Positions 32,860 through 43,088 of a DNA stretch of 53,326 nt are shown piece after piece (position 1 is the stretch's first letter; each line of letters begins with the position of its first letter). The position numbers and the translations under genes were made by a program. A model generated the notes under the pieces. That model ran no database searches, had not been told where the DNA came from, and was given only the letters and a program-made list of their open reading frames with translations. The stretch is from contig JALEHK010000079.1 in NCBI GenBank assembly GCA_022770625.1, forward strand, positions 1-53,326, given 5' to 3'. Source of the stretch: Oscillospiraceae bacterium. GTDB lineage: Bacteria > Bacillota > Clostridia > Oscillospirales > Ruminococcaceae.

Positions 32860-33492
32860 ATGAAAAAAGGAATCATCGGCAAAAAGATCGGTATGACTCA
32901 GATCTTCGACGAATCTGGCAAAGTCATCCCGGTAACTGTGGTTGAAGCCGGTCCCTGCATGGTCATCCAGAAGAAGACCGTAGAGAACGACGGCTACGAC
33001 GCCATCCAGGTTGGTTTCGGCGACGTAAAACCCCAGAAACTCTCCAAGCCCGCCAAAGGTCACTTTGAGAAGGCTGACGTAGCTCCCAAGAAAGTCCTCA
33101 GAGAATTCCGGATGGACGATTGCAGCGGCTACAATGTTGGCGATGTTATCAAGGCTGACACCTTCGCTTGCGGCGATATGATCGACGCTTGCGGCACCAG
33201 CAAAGGTAAAGGTTATGCCGGCGCAATCAAACGCCATGGTAACAAATCTCTCCGTGATTCGCACGGTACCGGCCCTGTCTCCAGACAGCCCGGCTCTATG
33301 GGCGCTATCTCCGACCCTTCCAGAATCTTCAAGGGCAAAGGAATGGCTGGCCATATGGGCGCAGAAAGAGTTACCGTACAGAATCTCGAGATCGTCAAAG
33401 TTGACGCAGAGAACAATCTGATTGCTGTAAAAGGCGCAATCCCCGGCCCTAAGGGCGGCGTGGTTGTCCTGACCGACAGCAAGAAGGCTTAA
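32860..33492 (+). CDS. rplC: 50S ribosomal protein L3
   Basis: A 210-residue protein beginning [14 protein letters not shown] with the central [13 protein letters not shown] loop that reaches the peptidyl transferase region. AGGAGG stands 10 bases upstream. An upstream in-frame ATG at 32812 lies in the stem-loop region and would add 16 unrelated residues, so it is rejected. Confidence 0.97.
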   Translation: MKKGIIGKKIGMTQIFDESGKVIPVTVVEAGPCMVIQKKTVENDGYDAIQVGFGDVKPQKLSKPAKGHFEKADVAPKKVLREFRMDDCSGYNVGDVIKADTFACGDMIDACGTSKGKGYAGAIKRHGNKSLRDSHGTGPVSRQPGSMGAISDPSRIFKGKGMAGHMGAERVTVQNLEIVKVDAENNLIAVKGAIPGPKGGVVVLTDSKKA

Positions 33493-33509
33493 GGGAAGGA
33501 GGAAACATA

Positions 33510-34133
33510 ATGCCTAAGATTTCCGTATTTGATATGGCTGGCAAGGAAGTCTCCACCATGGAACTTTCCGAGGCAGTTTTTGGCATTGAACCCAATGCTG
33601 TTGTTATGCATCAGGCTGTCGTTGCCTACCTTGCAAACCAGCGTCAGGGCACCCAGTCCACCCTCACCCGTACTGAGGTTGCAGGCGGCGGACGTAAACC
33701 CTGGAAGCAGAAAGGCACCGGTCATGCGAGACAGGGCTCGATCAGAGCTCCCCAGTGGACCCACGGCGGCGTTGCTCTCGGCCCCAAGCCCCGCAGCTAC
33801 CGTCTGGCTCTGAACAAGAAAGTAAAGAGACTTGCACTGAAATCCGCATTTTCCTCTAAAGTTCTGGACGGCGATATGATCGTTGTCGAGAAGATCGAGG
33901 CAAATGAATTCAAGACCAAGACCATGGTCAATATGCTCAAGGCGCTCGGCGCTGACCGCAAGGCTCTCGTCGTTCTCCCCGAGATGGACGAGAAGGTCAT
34001 CAAGAGCATGGCAAACATCCCCGGTGTCAAGACCGCTCAGGTCAACACCCTGAATGTTTACGACGTCCTCGGCTGCGATAAGTTCATCGTTGCTAAGGAA
34101 GCAGTAGCAAAGATCGAGGAGGTATATGCGTAA
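33510..34133 (+). CDS. rplD: 50S ribosomal protein L4
   Basis: A 207-residue protein with the extended loop ([18 protein letters not shown] near 54-71) that lines the exit tunnel. In E. coli L4 represses its own operon through the S10 leader. GGAAGGAGG precedes it, and its stop overlaps the rplW start (TAATG). Confidence 0.97.
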   Translation: MPKISVFDMAGKEVSTMELSEAVFGIEPNAVVMHQAVVAYLANQRQGTQSTLTRTEVAGGGRKPWKQKGTGHARQGSIRAPQWTHGGVALGPKPRSYRLALNKKVKRLALKSAFSSKVLDGDMIVVEKIEANEFKTKTMVNMLKALGADRKALVVLPEMDEKVIKSMANIPGVKTAQVNTLNVYDVLGCDKFIVAKEAVAKIEEVYA

Positions 34134-34426
34134 TGAAAAAGGCACAGGATATCATCCTCGCTCCCGTCATCACGGAGAAATCCATGTATGGCGTAGCAGA
34201 GAAAAAGTACACCTTCAAAGTTGCTAACGATGCCAACAAGATTGAGATCGCTCATGCGGTCGAAGAACTGTTCGACGTTAATGTCGCTAAGGTCAACACC
34301 GTAAGCGTCAGAGGCCGTTTCAAGAGAATGGGCCGCAACGAAGGCTATCGCCCCGATTGGAAAAAGGCGATCGTAACCCTGACCGAAAACTCCAAGACCA
34401 TTGAGTTCTTTGAGGGCATGATCTGA
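34133..34426 (+). CDS. rplW: 50S ribosomal protein L23
   Basis: A 97-residue protein, standard for bacteria, with [10 protein letters not shown] near its start and a basic loop R-F-K-R-M-G-R-N near 61-68. It sits at the exit tunnel, where SRP and trigger factor dock. Its ATG overlaps the L4 stop by one base, so translation is coupled. Confidence 0.97.
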   Translation: MKKAQDIILAPVITEKSMYGVAEKKYTFKVANDANKIEIAHAVEELFDVNVAKVNTVSVRGRFKRMGRNEGYRPDWKKAIVTLTENSKTIEFFEGMI

Positions 34427-34561
34427 TAGATCTAAGGTTCCCAAAGGAATCGGTTAGATACCCGGTAATAAAGGGTAGGGATCCGGGTTAAGTCCGGTAT
34501 CCCGGTGATGTATGGGGAACCGCAGGGGTTCCTCGCTAAACCTGAAGGAGAGTGAAATAAA
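34427..34561 (+). other. Structured rplW-rplB gap with alternative pairings
   Basis: This gap of 135 bases is far longer than the others in the operon. GGGAT-CCGG (34478-34486) pairs with CCGG-T-ATCCC (34494-34503), and GGAACC (34516-34521) with GGTTCC (34527-34532). Competing partners exist upstream: GGTTCCC (34436-34442) for GGGAACC (34515-34521), and GATACCCGG (34457-34465) for CCGGTATC (34494-34501). The layout is switch-like, with no T-run. Confidence 0.65.
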
Positions 34562-35395
34562 ATGGCGATCAAAGCATTTAAGCCTGTCACCCCCGGCACG
34601 CGGACAATGACTGTCACCGATTATTCCGGTCTTTCCAAAGTAGCTCCCGAGAAGAGCCTTCTCGAACCTATGAAGAAGACCTCCGGCCGCAACAACTACG
34701 GCCGCATCACCGTTCGTCATCATGGCGGCGGAAACAGAACCAAATACCGCGTTATCGATTTCAAACGCGATAAAGTCGGCATGAACGCAACCGTTCAGAC
34801 CATCGAGTACGATCCCAACCGCAGCGCATTCATCGCTCTGGTTCAGTACGAAGACGGCGAGAAGAGATACATCCTCGCTCCCGATGGAATCAAAGTCGGC
34901 CATATCATCAGAAACGGCGCTGACGCTGATATCAAACCCGGCAACGCTCTGCCTTTGGCAAATATCCCCGTTGGTACCTTCATCTACGCAATCGAGCTTT
35001 ACACTGGCAAGGGCGCTCAGCTCGTCCGTGCAGCCGGCAACATGGCTCAGCTGATGGCTAAGGAAGGCAACTACGCTCTCGTAAGACTTCCCTCCGGCGA
35101 ACAGCGCAACATCGACATCAACTGCATCGCCTGCATCGGTCAGGTCAGCAACATCGACCATGAGAACGTTTCGCTTGGTAAAGCAGGTCGTAAACGTCAC
35201 ATGGGCTGGAGACCTACCGTACGCGGCTCTGTTATGAACCCGAACGACCATCCCCACGGCGGCGGCGAAGGCAAATCTCCTGTTGGCCGTCCCGGACCTG
35301 TTACCCCCTGGGGCAAACCCACTCTTGGCTACAAGACTCGCAAGCATCATCAGCGCTCCGATAAGTTTATCGTGAAACGCAGAAACGCGAAGTAA
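34562..35395 (+). CDS. rplB: 50S ribosomal protein L2
   Basis: A 277-residue protein of standard length with G-R-N-N-Y-G-R-I-T near 41-49 and the catalytic-centre loop [12 protein letters not shown] near 224-235. AAGGAGAG precedes the ATG. It begins after the long structured gap, so its expression could be tuned separately from L3-L4-L23. Confidence 0.97.
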   Translation: MAIKAFKPVTPGTRTMTVTDYSGLSKVAPEKSLLEPMKKTSGRNNYGRITVRHHGGGNRTKYRVIDFKRDKVGMNATVQTIEYDPNRSAFIALVQYEDGEKRYILAPDGIKVGHIIRNGADADIKPGNALPLANIPVGTFIYAIELYTGKGAQLVRAAGNMAQLMAKEGNYALVRLPSGEQRNIDINCIACIGQVSNIDHENVSLGKAGRKRHMGWRPTVRGSVMNPNDHPHGGGEGKSPVGRPGPVTPWGKPTLGYKTRKHHQRSDKFIVKRRNAK

Positions 35396-35415
35396 TGGAA
35401 GGAGGAAGATGATCC

Positions 35416-35697
35416 ATGGGCAGAAGCATTAAGAAAGGGCCTTACGTTGAAGAATCCCTCTTCAAAAAGGTCGCTGCAATGAACGAGGCCGGCGAGAAGA
35501 AGGTTGTCAAGACCTGGAGCCGCTCCTCCACTATTTTCCCTGAATTCGTTGGACATACATTCGCTGTACACGACGGAAGAAAACACGTTCCGGTGTACGT
35601 TACCGAAGATATGGTAGGCCACAAACTGGGTGAGTTCGCTCCCACCAGAACCTTTAAGGGCCACAACGGTTCCAAGACCAGTAATAACGGCAAATAA
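35416..35697 (+). CDS. rpsS: 30S ribosomal protein S19
   Basis: A 93-residue protein with [11 protein letters not shown] at its start and [12 protein letters not shown] near its end. It binds 16S rRNA in the 30S head with S13. GGAGGAAG lies upstream. Confidence 0.97.
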   Translation: MGRSIKKGPYVEESLFKKVAAMNEAGEKKVVKTWSRSSTIFPEFVGHTFAVHDGRKHVPVYVTEDMVGHKLGEFAPTRTFKGHNGSKTSNNGK

Positions 35698-35718
35698 TAG
35701 CCGAAAGGAGGATTTTGA

Positions 35719-36054
35719 ATGGAAGCTAAAGCTTACCTGAGAAATGTACGCATCTCTCCGAGAAAAGTTTCCGTCGTTCTGAACCTAATCAGAAACAAAG
35801 ACACCGAAACTGCTATGGCAATTCTGAAATATACACCCAAAGCTGCATGTGAGCCTCTCCAGAAACTTCTGAAATCGGCTATCGCAAATGCTGATCATAA
35901 CTTCGGTATGGACACCAGCAACCTCTACGTTGCCGAGTGCTTTGTTTGCCCCGGTCCTATCATGAAGAGAATCAGACCCCGCGACCATGGCCGTGCATTC
36001 AAGGTGCTGAAGAGATCTTCGCACATTACCCTAGTTCTGAAAGAACAGGAATGA
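35719..36054 (+). CDS. rplV: 50S ribosomal protein L22
   Basis: A 111-residue protein with R-I-S-P-R-K-V near 12-18 and the tunnel hairpin region (C-P-G-P-I-M-K-R-I-R-P-R-D-H-G-R) near 77-92, where macrolide-resistance changes occur in other species. AAAGGAGG lies 9 bases upstream. Confidence 0.97.
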   Translation: MEAKAYLRNVRISPRKVSVVLNLIRNKDTETAMAILKYTPKAACEPLQKLLKSAIANADHNFGMDTSNLYVAECFVCPGPIMKRIRPRDHGRAFKVLKRSSHITLVLKEQE

Positions 36055-36075
36055 AGCTCTAAGAGGAGGTAAACT

Positions 36076-36801
36076 ATGGGCCAGAAAGTAAATCCGCACG
36101 GACTTCGTGTTGGAGTTATTAAAGATTGGGATTCCCGCTGGTACGCAGAAGGCAACGCCTTCGGCGACACCCTGGTAGAAGATTACAAAATCCGTAACTT
36201 CCTCAAACAGGGCCTGAAAGATGCCGGCATCCCCCGCATCGAGATCGAACGCGATGCGAAGATGGTGAGAATCCATATCCACTGCGCTAAACCCGGTATG
36301 GTCATCGGCCAGGGCGGCGCTAAGATCAACGAACTGCGCGCTCAGGTCGAGAAAATGATCGGCAAAACGGTTCACATCAACATCGTTGAAGTTAAACAGC
36401 CTGACCTCTCTGCCCAGCTGGTTGCAGAGAGCATCGCTTCTCAGCTCGAAAGAAGAATTTCTTTCCGCCGCGCTATGAAACAGGCAATCGGCAGAGCTAT
36501 GAGACTCGGCGCTAAGGGTATCAAGACCTCCGTTTCCGGTCGTCTTGCCGGTGCTGAAATCGCAAGAAGCGAGTCTTATAACGAAGGCACCATCCCGCTG
36601 CAGACCCTGCGCGCTGACATCGATTACGGCTTTGCTGAGGCACACACCACCTACGGCAAGATCGGCGTTAAGACCTGGATCTACACCGGCGAGGTTCTCA
36701 AGGGCGAAGTTACTAAGAAGCCCGCAAGACCTTACAGAAATGACCGCAATGACAGACCCCGCAACAGAAGACCGAGAAATGCGGAAGGAGGTAACAAGTA
36801 A
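36076..36801 (+). CDS. rpsC: 30S ribosomal protein S3
   Basis: A 241-residue protein with [11 protein letters not shown] at the start, a KH domain with V-I-G-Q-G-G (75-80) and the conserved C-terminal domain. The tail after about 215 is a basic Arg/Asn-rich extension (repeats of R-N-D-R and R-N-R-R), longer than in E. coli. Its stop overlaps the rplP start by one base. Confidence 0.97.
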   Translation: MGQKVNPHGLRVGVIKDWDSRWYAEGNAFGDTLVEDYKIRNFLKQGLKDAGIPRIEIERDAKMVRIHIHCAKPGMVIGQGGAKINELRAQVEKMIGKTVHINIVEVKQPDLSAQLVAESIASQLERRISFRRAMKQAIGRAMRLGAKGIKTSVSGRLAGAEIARSESYNEGTIPLQTLRADIDYGFAEAHTTYGKIGVKTWIYTGEVLKGEVTKKPARPYRNDRNDRPRNRRPRNAEGGNK

Positions 36802-37229
36802 TGCTTCTCCCGAAAAGAGTTAAATATCGTCGTCAGCAGAGAGGACGCATGAAAGGTAAAGCCCTTCGCGGCAATACCGTTACCCACGGCGAGTTTGGTC
36901 TGCAGGCTCTCGAGTCTGCTTGGATCAGCTCCGCACAGATCGAGGCGGCTCGTATCGCCATGACCCGTTACATCAAACGTGGCGGTCAGGTCTGGATCAA
37001 GATTTTCCCCGACAAACCCTATACCAAACAGCCTGCTGAAACTCGAATGGGTTCCGGTAAAGGTTCTCCTGAGTATTGGGTAGCAGTTGTTAAACCCGGA
37101 AGAGTTATGTTCGAGATCGGCGGCGTTTCCGAAGAGCTGGCTCGCGAGGCTATGCGTCTTGCAGGTCACAAGCTGCCTATCAAGACTAAATTCGTCCGCA
37201 AGGAAGAAACGGTTGGTGAGCAGGAATGA
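36801..37229 (+). CDS. rplP: 50S ribosomal protein L16
   Basis: A 142-residue protein with L-P-K-R-V-K-Y-R-R at its start and the [13 protein letters not shown] loop near 79-91 close to the A-site tRNA elbow. Translationally coupled on both sides: TAATG with rpsC and ATGA with rpmC. Confidence 0.97.
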   Translation: MLLPKRVKYRRQQRGRMKGKALRGNTVTHGEFGLQALESAWISSAQIEAARIAMTRYIKRGGQVWIKIFPDKPYTKQPAETRMGSGKGSPEYWVAVVKPGRVMFEIGGVSEELAREAMRLAGHKLPIKTKFVRKEETVGEQE

Positions 37230-37411
37230 AAGCAAAAGACGTAAGAGAAATGTCCAAGGCTGAACTCCAGAACAAGTTAAGCGATCTCAAAGCCGAGCTG
37301 TTCAACCTGCGTTTTCAGCTTGCTGTAAATCAGCTTGATAACCCCATGAGAATTAAGGCGGTTAAGAAAGATATCGCCCGCGTCATGACGGTTCTTGGCG
37401 GGCTTGACTAA
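37226..37411 (+). CDS. rpmC: 50S ribosomal protein L29
   Basis: A 61-residue helical-hairpin protein with L-F-N-L-R-F-Q-L-A near 25-33 and a C-terminal K-K-D-I-A-R-V. It begins in a four-base ATGA overlap with the L16 stop. Confidence 0.96.
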   Translation: MKAKDVREMSKAELQNKLSDLKAELFNLRFQLAVNQLDNPMRIKAVKKDIARVMTVLGGLD

Positions 37412-37428
37412 GGAAGGGAGATCAGACC

Positions 37429-37683
37429 GTGGAAAGAAACTTAAGAAAAACCAGGACTGGTACCGTTGTCAGCAACAAGATGGATAAGACCGTCGTCGTC
37501 GCAATCTACGACAACGTAAAACACCCCCTGTACAAAAAGATCGTAAAGCGCACCGTTAAGGTTAAAGCGCATGACGAGATGAACGCCTGCAACGTTGGCG
37601 ATAAGGTCTCTCTGATGGAAACTCGTCCTCTGTCCAAGGATAAGAGATGGAGAGTTGTCGAGATCATCGAAAAGGCTAAATAA
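37429..37683 (+). CDS. rpsQ: 30S ribosomal protein S17
   Basis: An 84-residue protein starting [14 protein letters not shown] with D-K-T-V-V-V-A. Translation starts at GTG 37429, 9 bases after GGAAGGGAG. A 70-base gap follows, the longest in this stretch after rplW-rplB. Confidence 0.96.
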   Translation: MERNLRKTRTGTVVSNKMDKTVVVAIYDNVKHPLYKKIVKRTVKVKAHDEMNACNVGDKVSLMETRPLSKDKRWRVVEIIEKAK

Positions 37684-37753
37684 GCAAAGATTTCACCCAC
37701 AGGGGATACCCCCTATCACAACTTTCTAAATCTCTAAAAAGGAGGAACGCACT

Positions 37754-38122
37754 GTGATTCAGATGCAGACTCGCATGAAAGTCGCTGACAACACCGGAGC
37801 AAAAGAACTGATGTGCATCCGCGTGCTTGGCGGCTCTAAGAGAAGATACGCGAATATCGGCGACGTCGTAGTTTGTTCCGTTAAAAAAGCAACACCCGGC
37901 GGAGTTGTAAAAAAAGGTGACGTTGTTAAAGCAGTCATCGTCCGTTCGGTAAAGGGACTTCGTCGTGAGGACGGCACCTACATCAGATTTGATGAGAACG
38001 CAGCTGTCCTGATCAAGGAAGATAAAAACCCCAGAGGCACCCGTATTTTTGGGCCGGTCGCCAGAGAACTTCGTGAAAAAGAATACATGAAGATTCTTTC
38101 TCTCGCACCGGAAGTGCTTTAA
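37754..38122 (+). CDS. rplN: 50S ribosomal protein L14
   Basis: A 122-residue protein of exact family length with [17 protein letters not shown]. It starts at GTG 37754, 8 bases after AAGGAGG. It forms an intersubunit bridge. Confidence 0.97.
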   Translation: MIQMQTRMKVADNTGAKELMCIRVLGGSKRRYANIGDVVVCSVKKATPGGVVKKGDVVKAVIVRSVKGLRREDGTYIRFDENAAVLIKEDKNPRGTRIFGPVARELREKEYMKILSLAPEVL

Positions 38123-38139
38123 TCAGGAGGTGCTAAGGA

Positions 38140-38457
38140 ATGGCTAAGATGCACGTCAAGACCGGCGATAACGTAGTTATCATCTCCGGCAAGGATAAAG
38201 GCAACCAGGGTAAGGTCGTCGCTGTCAGCCCCAAAGAAGGCAAAGTCATCGTTGAGGGCCTGAACATCGCAACCAAGCACATGAAACCCCGTCAGATGGG
38301 CCAGCAGGGCGGTATCGTCAAGGCTGAGGCTCCTCTGTACGCAAGCAAGGTTATGCCCGTTTGCCCCAAGTGCGGCAAGGGCGTTAGAACCCGGCACGTA
38401 ATCAAGGAAGATGGCACCAAGGTTCGCGTTTGCGCGAAGTGCGGCGAAACTTTCTAA
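38140..38457 (+). CDS. rplX: 50S ribosomal protein L24
   Basis: A 105-residue KOW-fold protein (V-I-S-G-K-D-K-G-N-Q-G-K-V near 14-26) with a C-terminal C-P-K-C ... C-A-K-C zinc ribbon of the four-cysteine type. Confidence 0.97.
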   Translation: MAKMHVKTGDNVVIISGKDKGNQGKVVAVSPKEGKVIVEGLNIATKHMKPRQMGQQGGIVKAEAPLYASKVMPVCPKCGKGVRTRHVIKEDGTKVRVCAKCGETF

Positions 38458-38479
38458 ACTTTAAATGGAGGAAAAAGAC

Positions 38480-39019
38480 ATGGCTCGTCTGAACGACTAC
38501 TATAAATCCGACGTAGCTCCGGCTCTGATGAAGAAGTTCGGCTACAAAAGTGTCATGCAGATTCCGAAGGTTGAAAAAGTCGTCATCAACGTAGGTGCCG
38601 GCGAGGCAAAGGAAAACGCCAAGGTTATGGATGCCGTCATTAAGGATCTGGCTGCGATCACCGGTCAGAAGCCCATCACCTGCAAGGCTAAAAAATCCGT
38701 TGCAAACTTCAAGATTCGTGAAGGCATGGTTATCGGCGCAAAGGTTACCCTTCGCGGCGAGAAAATGTATGAATTCATCGATCGCTTCTTCAATCTCGCG
38801 CTTCCCCGCGTAAGAGACTTCAGAGGCATCAATGCAAACTCCTTCGACGGCCGCGGCAACTACACCGTAGGTCTGAAGGAACAGCTGATCTTCCCCGAGA
38901 TCGAGTACGATAAAATCGACAAGATCCGCGGTATGGACATCAGCTTTATCACCACCGCAAAAACCGACGAGGAAGCCCGCGAGCTGCTCAGCCTGATGGG
39001 CGCTCCGTTCGAGAAATAA
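38480..39019 (+). CDS. rplE: 50S ribosomal protein L5
   Basis: A 179-residue 5S-rRNA-binding protein starting A-R-L-N-D-Y-Y with G-K-V/Q-K-P-type loops and [10 protein letters not shown] near 133-142. The start at 38480 has GGAGG 9 bases before it; an ATG at 38465 contains that site and is rejected. Confidence 0.97.
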   Translation: MARLNDYYKSDVAPALMKKFGYKSVMQIPKVEKVVINVGAGEAKENAKVMDAVIKDLAAITGQKPITCKAKKSVANFKIREGMVIGAKVTLRGEKMYEFIDRFFNLALPRVRDFRGINANSFDGRGNYTVGLKEQLIFPEIEYDKIDKIRGMDISFITTAKTDEEARELLSLMGAPFEK

Positions 39020-39034
39020 GGGAGGTAGAATTCA

Positions 39035-39220
39035 ATGGCTAAAACTTCGATGAAATTAAAACAGCAGAGAGAGCCTAAGTTCTCCACCCGTGCATATAAC
39101 AGATGCAAACTCTGCGGACGTCCCCACGCATATCTGAGAAAATACGGCATCTGCCGTATCTGCTTCAGAGAACTGGCTTACAAAGGCCAGATTCCCGGCG
39201 TAAAGAAAGCCAGCTGGTAA
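39035..39220 (+). CDS. rpsN: 30S ribosomal protein S14, zinc-binding type
   Basis: A 61-residue type Z S14 with zinc ligands Cys24, Cys27, Cys40 and Cys43 and the ending G-V-K-K-A-S-W. The short zinc form is typical of Firmicutes and indicates no zinc-sparing replacement at this locus. Confidence 0.97.
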   Translation: MAKTSMKLKQQREPKFSTRAYNRCKLCGRPHAYLRKYGICRICFRELAYKGQIPGVKKASW

Positions 39221-39247
39221 GTAAACCAAGTAAAGGAGGTTTATGGT

Positions 39248-39646
39248 ATGCAGATCACCGACACTATCGCAGATATGCTGACTCGCATTCGCAACGCGAG
39301 CTCTGCTAGACACGAGACTGTTGATATTCCCGCATCTAACATGAAAAAGTCCATCGCACAGATCCTGGTTGACGAAGGCTTCGTAAAGAGCTTCCAGGTA
39401 GTTGAGGATGGTAAACAGGGCGTCATCCGTATGACCCTGAAATACGTCGATGGCAAAACTCCGGTTATCACCGGCCTGCGCAGAGTTTCCAAACCCGGCC
39501 TGCGTATTTATTCCAACTGTGAGGATATGCCCAAGGTCATGAAAGGCCTCGGCATCGCAATCGTTTCTACTTCCAAGGGCGTTATGACCGATAAGAAAGC
39601 CCGCAAAGAGAACGTTGGCGGCGAAGTCCTTGCATTTGTATGGTAA
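39248..39646 (+). CDS. rpsH: 30S ribosomal protein S8
   Basis: A 132-residue protein with [13 protein letters not shown] at the start and S-T-S-K-G-V-M-T near 106-113. In E. coli S8 represses the spc operon by binding mRNA at L5; no such site was examined here. Confidence 0.97.
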   Translation: MQITDTIADMLTRIRNASSARHETVDIPASNMKKSIAQILVDEGFVKSFQVVEDGKQGVIRMTLKYVDGKTPVITGLRRVSKPGLRIYSNCEDMPKVMKGLGIAIVSTSKGVMTDKKARKENVGGEVLAFVW

Positions 39647-39660
39647 GGAGGTAAACACGA

Positions 39661-40203
39661 ATGTCCCGTATCGGTAAGAAACCCATTGCTGTTCCCTCCG
39701 GCGTTGAAGTTAAAATCGACGGCAGCCATATCACTGTTAAAGGCCCCAAGGGAACCCTTGAGAAAGATATCCGCCCCGAGATGACCGCTTCTATGGAAAA
39801 CGGCCAGATCGTAATCAGCAGACCGAACGACGAGAGCGAAATGAAAGCTCTCCACGGCCTGACCAGAACCCTCGTCCACAACATGGTCGTCGGCGTTTCC
39901 GAAGGCTTCTCCAAGAAACTGGAAGTCAACGGCGTCGGTTACCGTGCTGCAAAGCAGGGCAACACCCTGGTGCTGACTCTGGGTTATTCTCATCCTGTCA
40001 ATGTTGCTGAAGTTCCCGGTATCCATATCGATGTTCCTCAGCCCAACCAGATCATCATCTCCGGTCCTGACAAACAGCAGGTTGGTCAGTTCGCGGCTGA
40101 AGTCCGTGAGAAACGTCCTCCGGAACCCTATAAGGGCAAGGGCATCAAGTATGATTACGAGACCATCATCCGCAAGGAAGGCAAGACCGGTAAGAAGAAG
40201 TAA
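39661..40203 (+). CDS. rplF: 50S ribosomal protein L6
   Basis: A 180-residue two-domain protein starting S-R-I-G-K-K-P-I, with G-V-G-Y-R-A near 92-97 and the C-terminal [18 protein letters not shown] stands upstream. Confidence 0.97.
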   Translation: MSRIGKKPIAVPSGVEVKIDGSHITVKGPKGTLEKDIRPEMTASMENGQIVISRPNDESEMKALHGLTRTLVHNMVVGVSEGFSKKLEVNGVGYRAAKQGNTLVLTLGYSHPVNVAEVPGIHIDVPQPNQIIISGPDKQQVGQFAAEVREKRPPEPYKGKGIKYDYETIIRKEGKTGKKK

Positions 40204-40220
40204 TAAAGGAGTGACAAGCA

Positions 40221-40580
40221 ATGATCAACAAGCCTGATAGCAACAAGGCTCGTTTAAAGAGACACAAGAGAGTACGCGCGAAAATCTCCGGTACCGCTCA
40301 GTGCCCTCGTCTGAGCGTATTCCGCTCCGCGAAGCACATCTACGCACAGCTGATTGATGATGTAAACGGCGTGACCATCGCTTCCGCTGCTTCCACCGAA
40401 AAAGGCTTTGATGTAAGCGGCGGCAACAAAGAAGGCGCTTTCAAGGTCGGTCAGATGATCGCTTCGAGAGCTGCTGAAAAGGGTATCACCGAAGTCGTAT
40501 TCGACCGCGGCGGTTATATCTATCACGGAAGAGTAGCAGAGCTCGCTGCTGGAGCCCGCGACGGCGGACTCAATTTCTAA
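40221..40580 (+). CDS. rplR: 50S ribosomal protein L18
   Basis: A 119-residue 5S-rRNA-binding protein with [14 protein letters not shown] near 29-42 and the ending [12 protein letters not shown]. Confidence 0.97.
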   Translation: MINKPDSNKARLKRHKRVRAKISGTAQCPRLSVFRSAKHIYAQLIDDVNGVTIASAASTEKGFDVSGGNKEGAFKVGQMIASRAAEKGITEVVFDRGGYIYHGRVAELAAGARDGGLNF

Positions 40581-40596
40581 CGGAGGAGGGTTTCGA

Positions 40597-41100
40597 TTGG
40601 CTAGATTTGAAAACAAACCCGAGCAGGAACTGCAGGAAAAGGTTGTCGCAATCAACCGCGTATCCAAAACCGTAAAAGGCGGCCGTATCATGAAATTTGC
40701 TGCTCTGGTTGTTGTCGGTGACGGCAACGGCAAGATCGGCTTCGGCATGGGCAAATCCGCCGAGGTTCCGGACGCAATCCGCAAGGGTCTGGAAGATGCA
40801 AAGAAGAATATGTTCACCGTTGCGATGAAGGGTACCACCATTCCCCACGAGATCATCGGTGAGTTCGGCGCAGGCCGCGTTCTCCTCAGACCCGCTCCTC
40901 AGGGTACCGGCGTTATCGCCGGCGGCGCTGTCCGTGCGATCGTTGAGGCAGCTGGTATCAAGGATATCAGAACGAAATCCCTGCGTTCCAACAATCCCTG
41001 CAACGTAGCTAAGGCTACGATGGAAGGTCTTAAATCTCTGAGAAACGTCAGCGACGTCGCTGCCATCAGAGGCAAGACCGCTGCAGAGATCTTAGGTTAA
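40597..41100 (+). CDS. rpsE: 30S ribosomal protein S5
   Basis: A 167-residue protein with the [10 protein letters not shown] spectinomycin-loop region near 21-30 and G-x-G-K-I-G-F-G near 43-50. Translation starts at TTG 40597, 7 bases after GGAGGAGGG; no ATG competes. Unusual start for a highly expressed gene. Confidence 0.97.
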   Translation: MARFENKPEQELQEKVVAINRVSKTVKGGRIMKFAALVVVGDGNGKIGFGMGKSAEVPDAIRKGLEDAKKNMFTVAMKGTTIPHEIIGEFGAGRVLLRPAPQGTGVIAGGAVRAIVEAAGIKDIRTKSLRSNNPCNVAKATMEGLKSLRNVSDVAAIRGKTAAEILG

Positions 41101-41111
41101 GGAGGATCATC

Positions 41112-41288
41112 ATGGCACTGAAAGTTAAACTTGTCAAAGGTCTGGCTGGTAAGAACAAAGACCAGATCGCCATTGCTGCTTCTCTCGGCCTGAGAAAGAC
41201 CGGCGACGTTTCGGTTCAGCCCGATAACGCCGCAACCAAAGGCAAAATCTTCAAAATTTCTCACCTCGTAGAGGTTACGGAAGAATAA
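41112..41288 (+). CDS. rpmD: 50S ribosomal protein L30
   Basis: A short gene of 58 residues starting A-L-K-V-K-L-V-K-G and containing L-G-L-R-K-T-G-D, with the final V-E-V-T-E-E. AAGGAGG is 6 bases upstream. Its position between rpsE and rplO is canonical. Confidence 0.95.
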   Translation: MALKVKLVKGLAGKNKDQIAIAASLGLRKTGDVSVQPDNAATKGKIFKISHLVEVTEE

Positions 41289-41306
41289 TCAAGGAGGTGC
41301 TCACCA

Positions 41307-41753
41307 ATGAAACTGCATGAATTAGCACCGGCTCCCGGCTCTACCAAGGAACATTTCCGTGTAGGCAGAGGCGCAGGCTCCGGCAACGGCAAGACTGCTG
41401 GCAAAGGCCATAAAGGCCAGAACGCCCGTTCCGGCGGCGGTGTCCGTCCCGGTTTTGAAGGCGGTCAGATGCCTCTGTACAGACGTCTGCCCAAGAGAGG
41501 CTTCAACAACTACAACTTCGCGACCAACTACGCGATCGTTAACCTGACCGACCTCTGCAACAAGTTTGAGGACGGCGCAGTTGTTGATACCGAAGCGATG
41601 ATTAATGTCGGCCTGGTCAACAAGGTTATGGACGGCGTTAAAGTCCTCGGCGACGGCGATATGACCAAGAACCTGACCGTTAAAGCGGCAGCCTTCTCCA
41701 AATCCGCAATCGCAAAAATCGAAGCAGCAGGAGGAAAGGCTGAGGTGATGTAA
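41307..41753 (+). CDS. rplO: 50S ribosomal protein L15
   Basis: A 148-residue protein with [10 protein letters not shown] at the start and the basic Gly-rich segment [11 protein letters not shown] near 30-40. It ends 2 bases before secY. Confidence 0.97.
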   Translation: MKLHELAPAPGSTKEHFRVGRGAGSGNGKTAGKGHKGQNARSGGGVRPGFEGGQMPLYRRLPKRGFNNYNFATNYAIVNLTDLCNKFEDGAVVDTEAMINVGLVNKVMDGVKVLGDGDMTKNLTVKAAAFSKSAIAKIEAAGGKAEVM

Positions 41754-41755
41754 TC

Positions 41756-43057
41756 GTGTTTGAATCAATCTCTCAGATTTTCAAACAGAAAGAGCTTCGC
41801 TCGAAACTCATTTACACCCTCATCGTTATCGTCTTTTTCCGTCTGGGCTGTGCGATCACAGTTCCGTTTCTTAATCCCACCGCCCTCAAGAGTATGGTCG
41901 GCGCAGGTCAGTCCTCCGACTTCCTGTCCTACTTAAACGTCTTGACCGGCGGCGCTCTGGCGGATGCGTCAATCTTCGCGCTGTCAATCACGCCGTATAT
42001 TAACGCTTCCATTATCATTCAGCTTCTGACCATCGCCATCCCGGCGCTCGAAAGACTCGCCAAGGAGGGCAACGACGGTCAGAAGAAGATCCAGAAAATC
42101 ACCCGTTATACGACTCTCGGCCTTTCGCTTGCGATGGGCATCATGTACTACTTCGTTCTCCGCAATCAGCAGGGTGTCCTGAACTACTACTCCGGTTTCT
42201 CCGGCGTGTTCAGCGGCATCATCATCGTGTCCTGCTTCGTAGCCGGTACCATGCTGGTCATGTGGATGGGCGATCAGATCACTGAAAAGGGCGTCGGAAA
42301 CGGTATCTCGATCATCCTTTTCGCCGGTATCCTTTCCCGTGGCCCCGATGCGTTTGTTACGCTGGCGGCCTGGTGGAAGCTCGGCGCAGATGAACCGAAA
42401 TACTACTTCATCGTACCGCTGGTCGTCATCGTATTTGTTGTCATGGTCGCGTTCATCGTGTTCATGACCAATGCGGAAAGACGGATCCCGGTATCCTACG
42501 CGAAACGGGTCGTAGGACGTAAGATGTACGGCGGCCAGTCGACCTTCATTCCGATTAAGGTCAACATGACCGGTGTCCTGCCGATCATCTTCGCTATGTC
42601 GTTTATGTCGCTGCCCAGCATGATCGAGTCCTTTGTGACTCCTAAAGAGGGCGGCTTCTGGGAAAAGTTTTTCGGACTCTTCCATTATAACAGTATGTTC
42701 TATGGGGTTCTTTACTTTCTGCTGATCCTGGCGTTCAACTACTTCTACACCGCGATCCAGTTCAACCCCGTGGAAATTGCGAACTCGATCCGCAAAAACA
42801 ACGGCGCGATCCCCGGTATTCGGCCCGGCAAGCCCACGGTTGATTACTTCTCGAAAGTCATTTCTAAGATCACCCTCATGGGCGCTGTCTTCCTCGGCCT
42901 GATCGCAGTGTTCCCGATCATCTTCTCGATGATCACCAAAGCCAACGTCTCCCTCGGCGGTACTTCGATTCTGATTATCGTCGGCGTCGCGCTGGAAACG
43001 GTCAGAACGCTCGAATCGCAGATCACCATGCGCCATCACAAAGGCTTCCTGGAGTAA
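41756..43057 (+). CDS. secY: Protein translocase subunit SecY
   Basis: A 433-residue polytopic membrane protein with about ten segments, forming the export channel with SecE and SecG. Conserved features include I-T-P-Y-I-N-A-S near 77-84, a cytosolic loop with R-R-I-P-V near 242-246, and N-P-V-E-I-A-N near 336-342. Translation starts at GTG 41756; the ribosome site lies within the rplO end (AGGTGA). Canonical position in the spc operon. Confidence 0.97.
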   Translation: MFESISQIFKQKELRSKLIYTLIVIVFFRLGCAITVPFLNPTALKSMVGAGQSSDFLSYLNVLTGGALADASIFALSITPYINASIIIQLLTIAIPALERLAKEGNDGQKKIQKITRYTTLGLSLAMGIMYYFVLRNQQGVLNYYSGFSGVFSGIIIVSCFVAGTMLVMWMGDQITEKGVGNGISIILFAGILSRGPDAFVTLAAWWKLGADEPKYYFIVPLVVIVFVVMVAFIVFMTNAERRIPVSYAKRVVGRKMYGGQSTFIPIKVNMTGVLPIIFAMSFMSLPSMIESFVTPKEGGFWEKFFGLFHYNSMFYGVLYFLLILAFNYFYTAIQFNPVEIANSIRKNNGAIPGIRPGKPTVDYFSKVISKITLMGAVFLGLIAVFPIIFSMITKANVSLGGTSILIIVGVALETVRTLESQITMRHHKGFLE

Positions 43058-43088
43058 GCCGCTTAAACGATAGAAAGGAATGACTGGT

